DNA of 6,264 nt, from positions 1-6,264 of the forward strand of contig CAJBIS010000048.1 of the NCBI GenBank assembly GCA_903953195.1. The letters are read 5' to 3'. Positions 5,446 to 6,264 of this stretch are shown piece after piece. The stretch comes from an uncultured Actinomycetes bacterium (GTDB lineage Bacteria; Actinomycetota; Acidimicrobiia; Acidimicrobiales; Microtrichaceae). The notes under the pieces were generated by a model. It did not search any database. It was not told the DNA's origin and worked only from the letters and a program-made list of their open reading frames with translations. Positions within the stretch are counted from its first letter, which is position 1. The number at the start of each line of letters is the position of its first letter. Made by a program: the position numbers and the translations under genes.

Positions 5446-6236
5446 CCATCAGCACCGACCCACCCAGGGAACTCCCGGAGGCGGGTCCGCTCGCCGAGAC
5501 GTTCGTCGAACTGGCACGAGCCGTCACCGAGGGCGCGGACACCGTCGAGGTGTTCTCCATGCTCTCGGAACGATGCGTCCGGCTGCTGCCCGTCGACGCG
5601 TGCGGCATCCTCGTCGTCGACAACGGTGGTGACCTGCAGGTCATCGGGTCGTCGAACTCGTCGGTCCACCTGCTCGACCTCTTCCAACTCCAGAACGAGG
5701 AGGGGCCGTGTGTCGAGTGCTGCCGCACGGGTGAGGCGATCGTCGACACGACGCTCGACACGACACTCGACACGACCGGAACGGACGGAACGAGTCGATG
5801 GCCCCGGTTCGCCGAGATGACGCGGGCCCAGGGGTTCCGTTCCGTCTACGCACTTCCCCTCGCCACCCGAGGAGTGGTCGTCGGGGCGCTCAATCTGTTC
5901 AGCACCACCGAGGTGGGCAGCGACCAGCTCGTTGTCGCCCAGGCGCTCGCCGACGCCGCGACGATCGCGCTCCTGCAGGCCGATCCGCTCCTCGACGCCG
6001 TGACCGTCGCTCGCCAACTGCACCTGGCTGTCGAGGCCCGCAACACCGTCGAGCAGGCCAAGGGCGTGGTCGCCGAGCGGTTCGGCATCGACTTCGACGC
6101 CGCCATGCAGCGGCTCCGGGACGTCGCCCGCCAGCTCGACGTGCGGCTGATCGAGGTGGCCCGCAGCGTCGTCGAGCGCGACGAGACGAACGAGGCCAGT
6201 CGCCTGCTGCGATCACAGCCCGACTCCGACATGTGA
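5442..6236 (+). CDS. GAF-ANTAR regulator with canonical ANTAR core (second of tandem pair)
   Basis: A cytoplasmic 264-residue GAF-ANTAR protein. The GAF domain covers about 17-180: ACGILVVDNGGDLQVIGSS (53-71), LLDLFQLQNEEGPCVECC (77-94), SRWPRFAE (118-125), VYALPLATRGVVVGALNLFS (135-154) and the AQALADAATIALLQ helix (166-179). The ANTAR domain covers about 193-246: LHLAVEARNTVEQAKGVVAE (193-212) with the classical EQAKGV core, then FGIDFDAAMQRLRDVARQ (214-231) and VRLIEVARSVVE (234-245). A short polar tail ends at 264. Two features stand out: a CxxCC cluster (Cys90, Cys93, Cys94), where relatives usually show GPC or GPCxxC, and a loop at 102-117 lengthened by DTTL and GT repeats. The start overlaps the previous stop by 4 bp and has its own ribosome site. 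It probably works with the first GAF-ANTAR protein, perhaps as a heterodimer, to control antitermination (inference from family and gene order). Confidence 0.92.
   Translation: MTISTDPPRELPEAGPLAETFVELARAVTEGADTVEVFSMLSERCVRLLPVDACGILVVDNGGDLQVIGSSNSSVHLLDLFQLQNEEGPCVECCRTGEAIVDTTLDTTLDTTGTDGTSRWPRFAEMTRAQGFRSVYALPLATRGVVVGALNLFSTTEVGSDQLVVAQALADAATIALLQADPLLDAVTVARQLHLAVEARNTVEQAKGVVAERFGIDFDAAMQRLRDVARQLDVRLIEVARSVVERDETNEASRLLRSQPDSDM
5745..5777 (+). repeat. In-frame 12-bp tandem repeat inside the second GAF-ANTAR gene
   Basis: The unit GACACGACGCTC is followed by GACACGACACTC and a partial GACACGACC, encoding DTTL-DTTL-DTT (residues 102-112). Directly after it, GGAACG occurs at 5778-5783 and again at 5787-5792 (GTDGT). 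The units differ by only one base over their length, pointing to recent slippage. The repeat length is a multiple of three, so changes in copy number would alter loop length without a frameshift. Confidence 0.8.
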
Positions 6237-6264
6237 CCAGAGTCACGCAGCTCTTTGAGTTGCC

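Noticed and set aside
5004..6023. A 339-codon minus-strand frame opposite the GAF-ANTAR genes
   Set aside because: The plus strand carries recognisable domains over the whole interval; the antisense product has none.
6237..6264. Promoter or gene start after the second GAF-ANTAR gene
   Set aside because: Only 28 bases remain, with no recognisable hairpin, promoter box or start codon context.

Overview
The window reads as a piece of a high-GC actinobacterial chromosome. Codon third positions are strongly G/C, GTG starts and 4-bp ATGA/GTGA overlaps are used, and two GAF-ANTAR regulators sit together, an arrangement largely typical of Actinomycetota. An Acidimicrobiia-like or other environmental actinomycete would fit, but the genus cannot be fixed from the sequence alone. 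I see no mobile element, CRISPR array, tRNA or rRNA.

Layout. The left two thirds (1-3983) is a minus-strand pair. A DHA2-type 14-helix MFS transporter (2361-3983) is followed after 79 bp by a CocE/NonD (X-Pro dipeptidyl-peptidase S15) serine hydrolase. The hydrolase carries a lipoprotein signal and runs off the left edge (1-2281, at least 760 residues). The obvious reading is one transcription unit: a drug/metabolite exporter plus an extracytoplasmic, lipid-anchored esterase or amidase. A 107-bp divergent region (3984-4090) separates this unit from the plus-strand genes and holds two copies of ACCGGTGG 42 bp apart.

The right third is plus strand. A small two-helix membrane protein with PLDc_N and SHOCT domains (4091-4498) is followed at once by a strong GC-rich hairpin (4504-4547). 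A 190-bp structured leader (two more hairpins, an AGGAGG with no well-spaced start, and two mini-ORFs chained by GTGA overlaps) then leads into two translationally coupled GAF-ANTAR genes (4735-5445 and 5442-6236). ANTAR domains bind dual-hairpin RNA and act as antiterminators in known cases, so the tandem pair probably forms a ligand- or redox-responsive post-initiation regulator. Its target is not evident in this window.

The most notable points are the strong asymmetry between the two GAF-ANTAR partners (one has no cysteine and an atypical ANTAR core; the other has CxxCC and a canonical EQAKG core), an in-frame 12-bp tandem repeat expanding a GAF loop, and the structured leader before the pair. 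None of these amounts to a proven new system.
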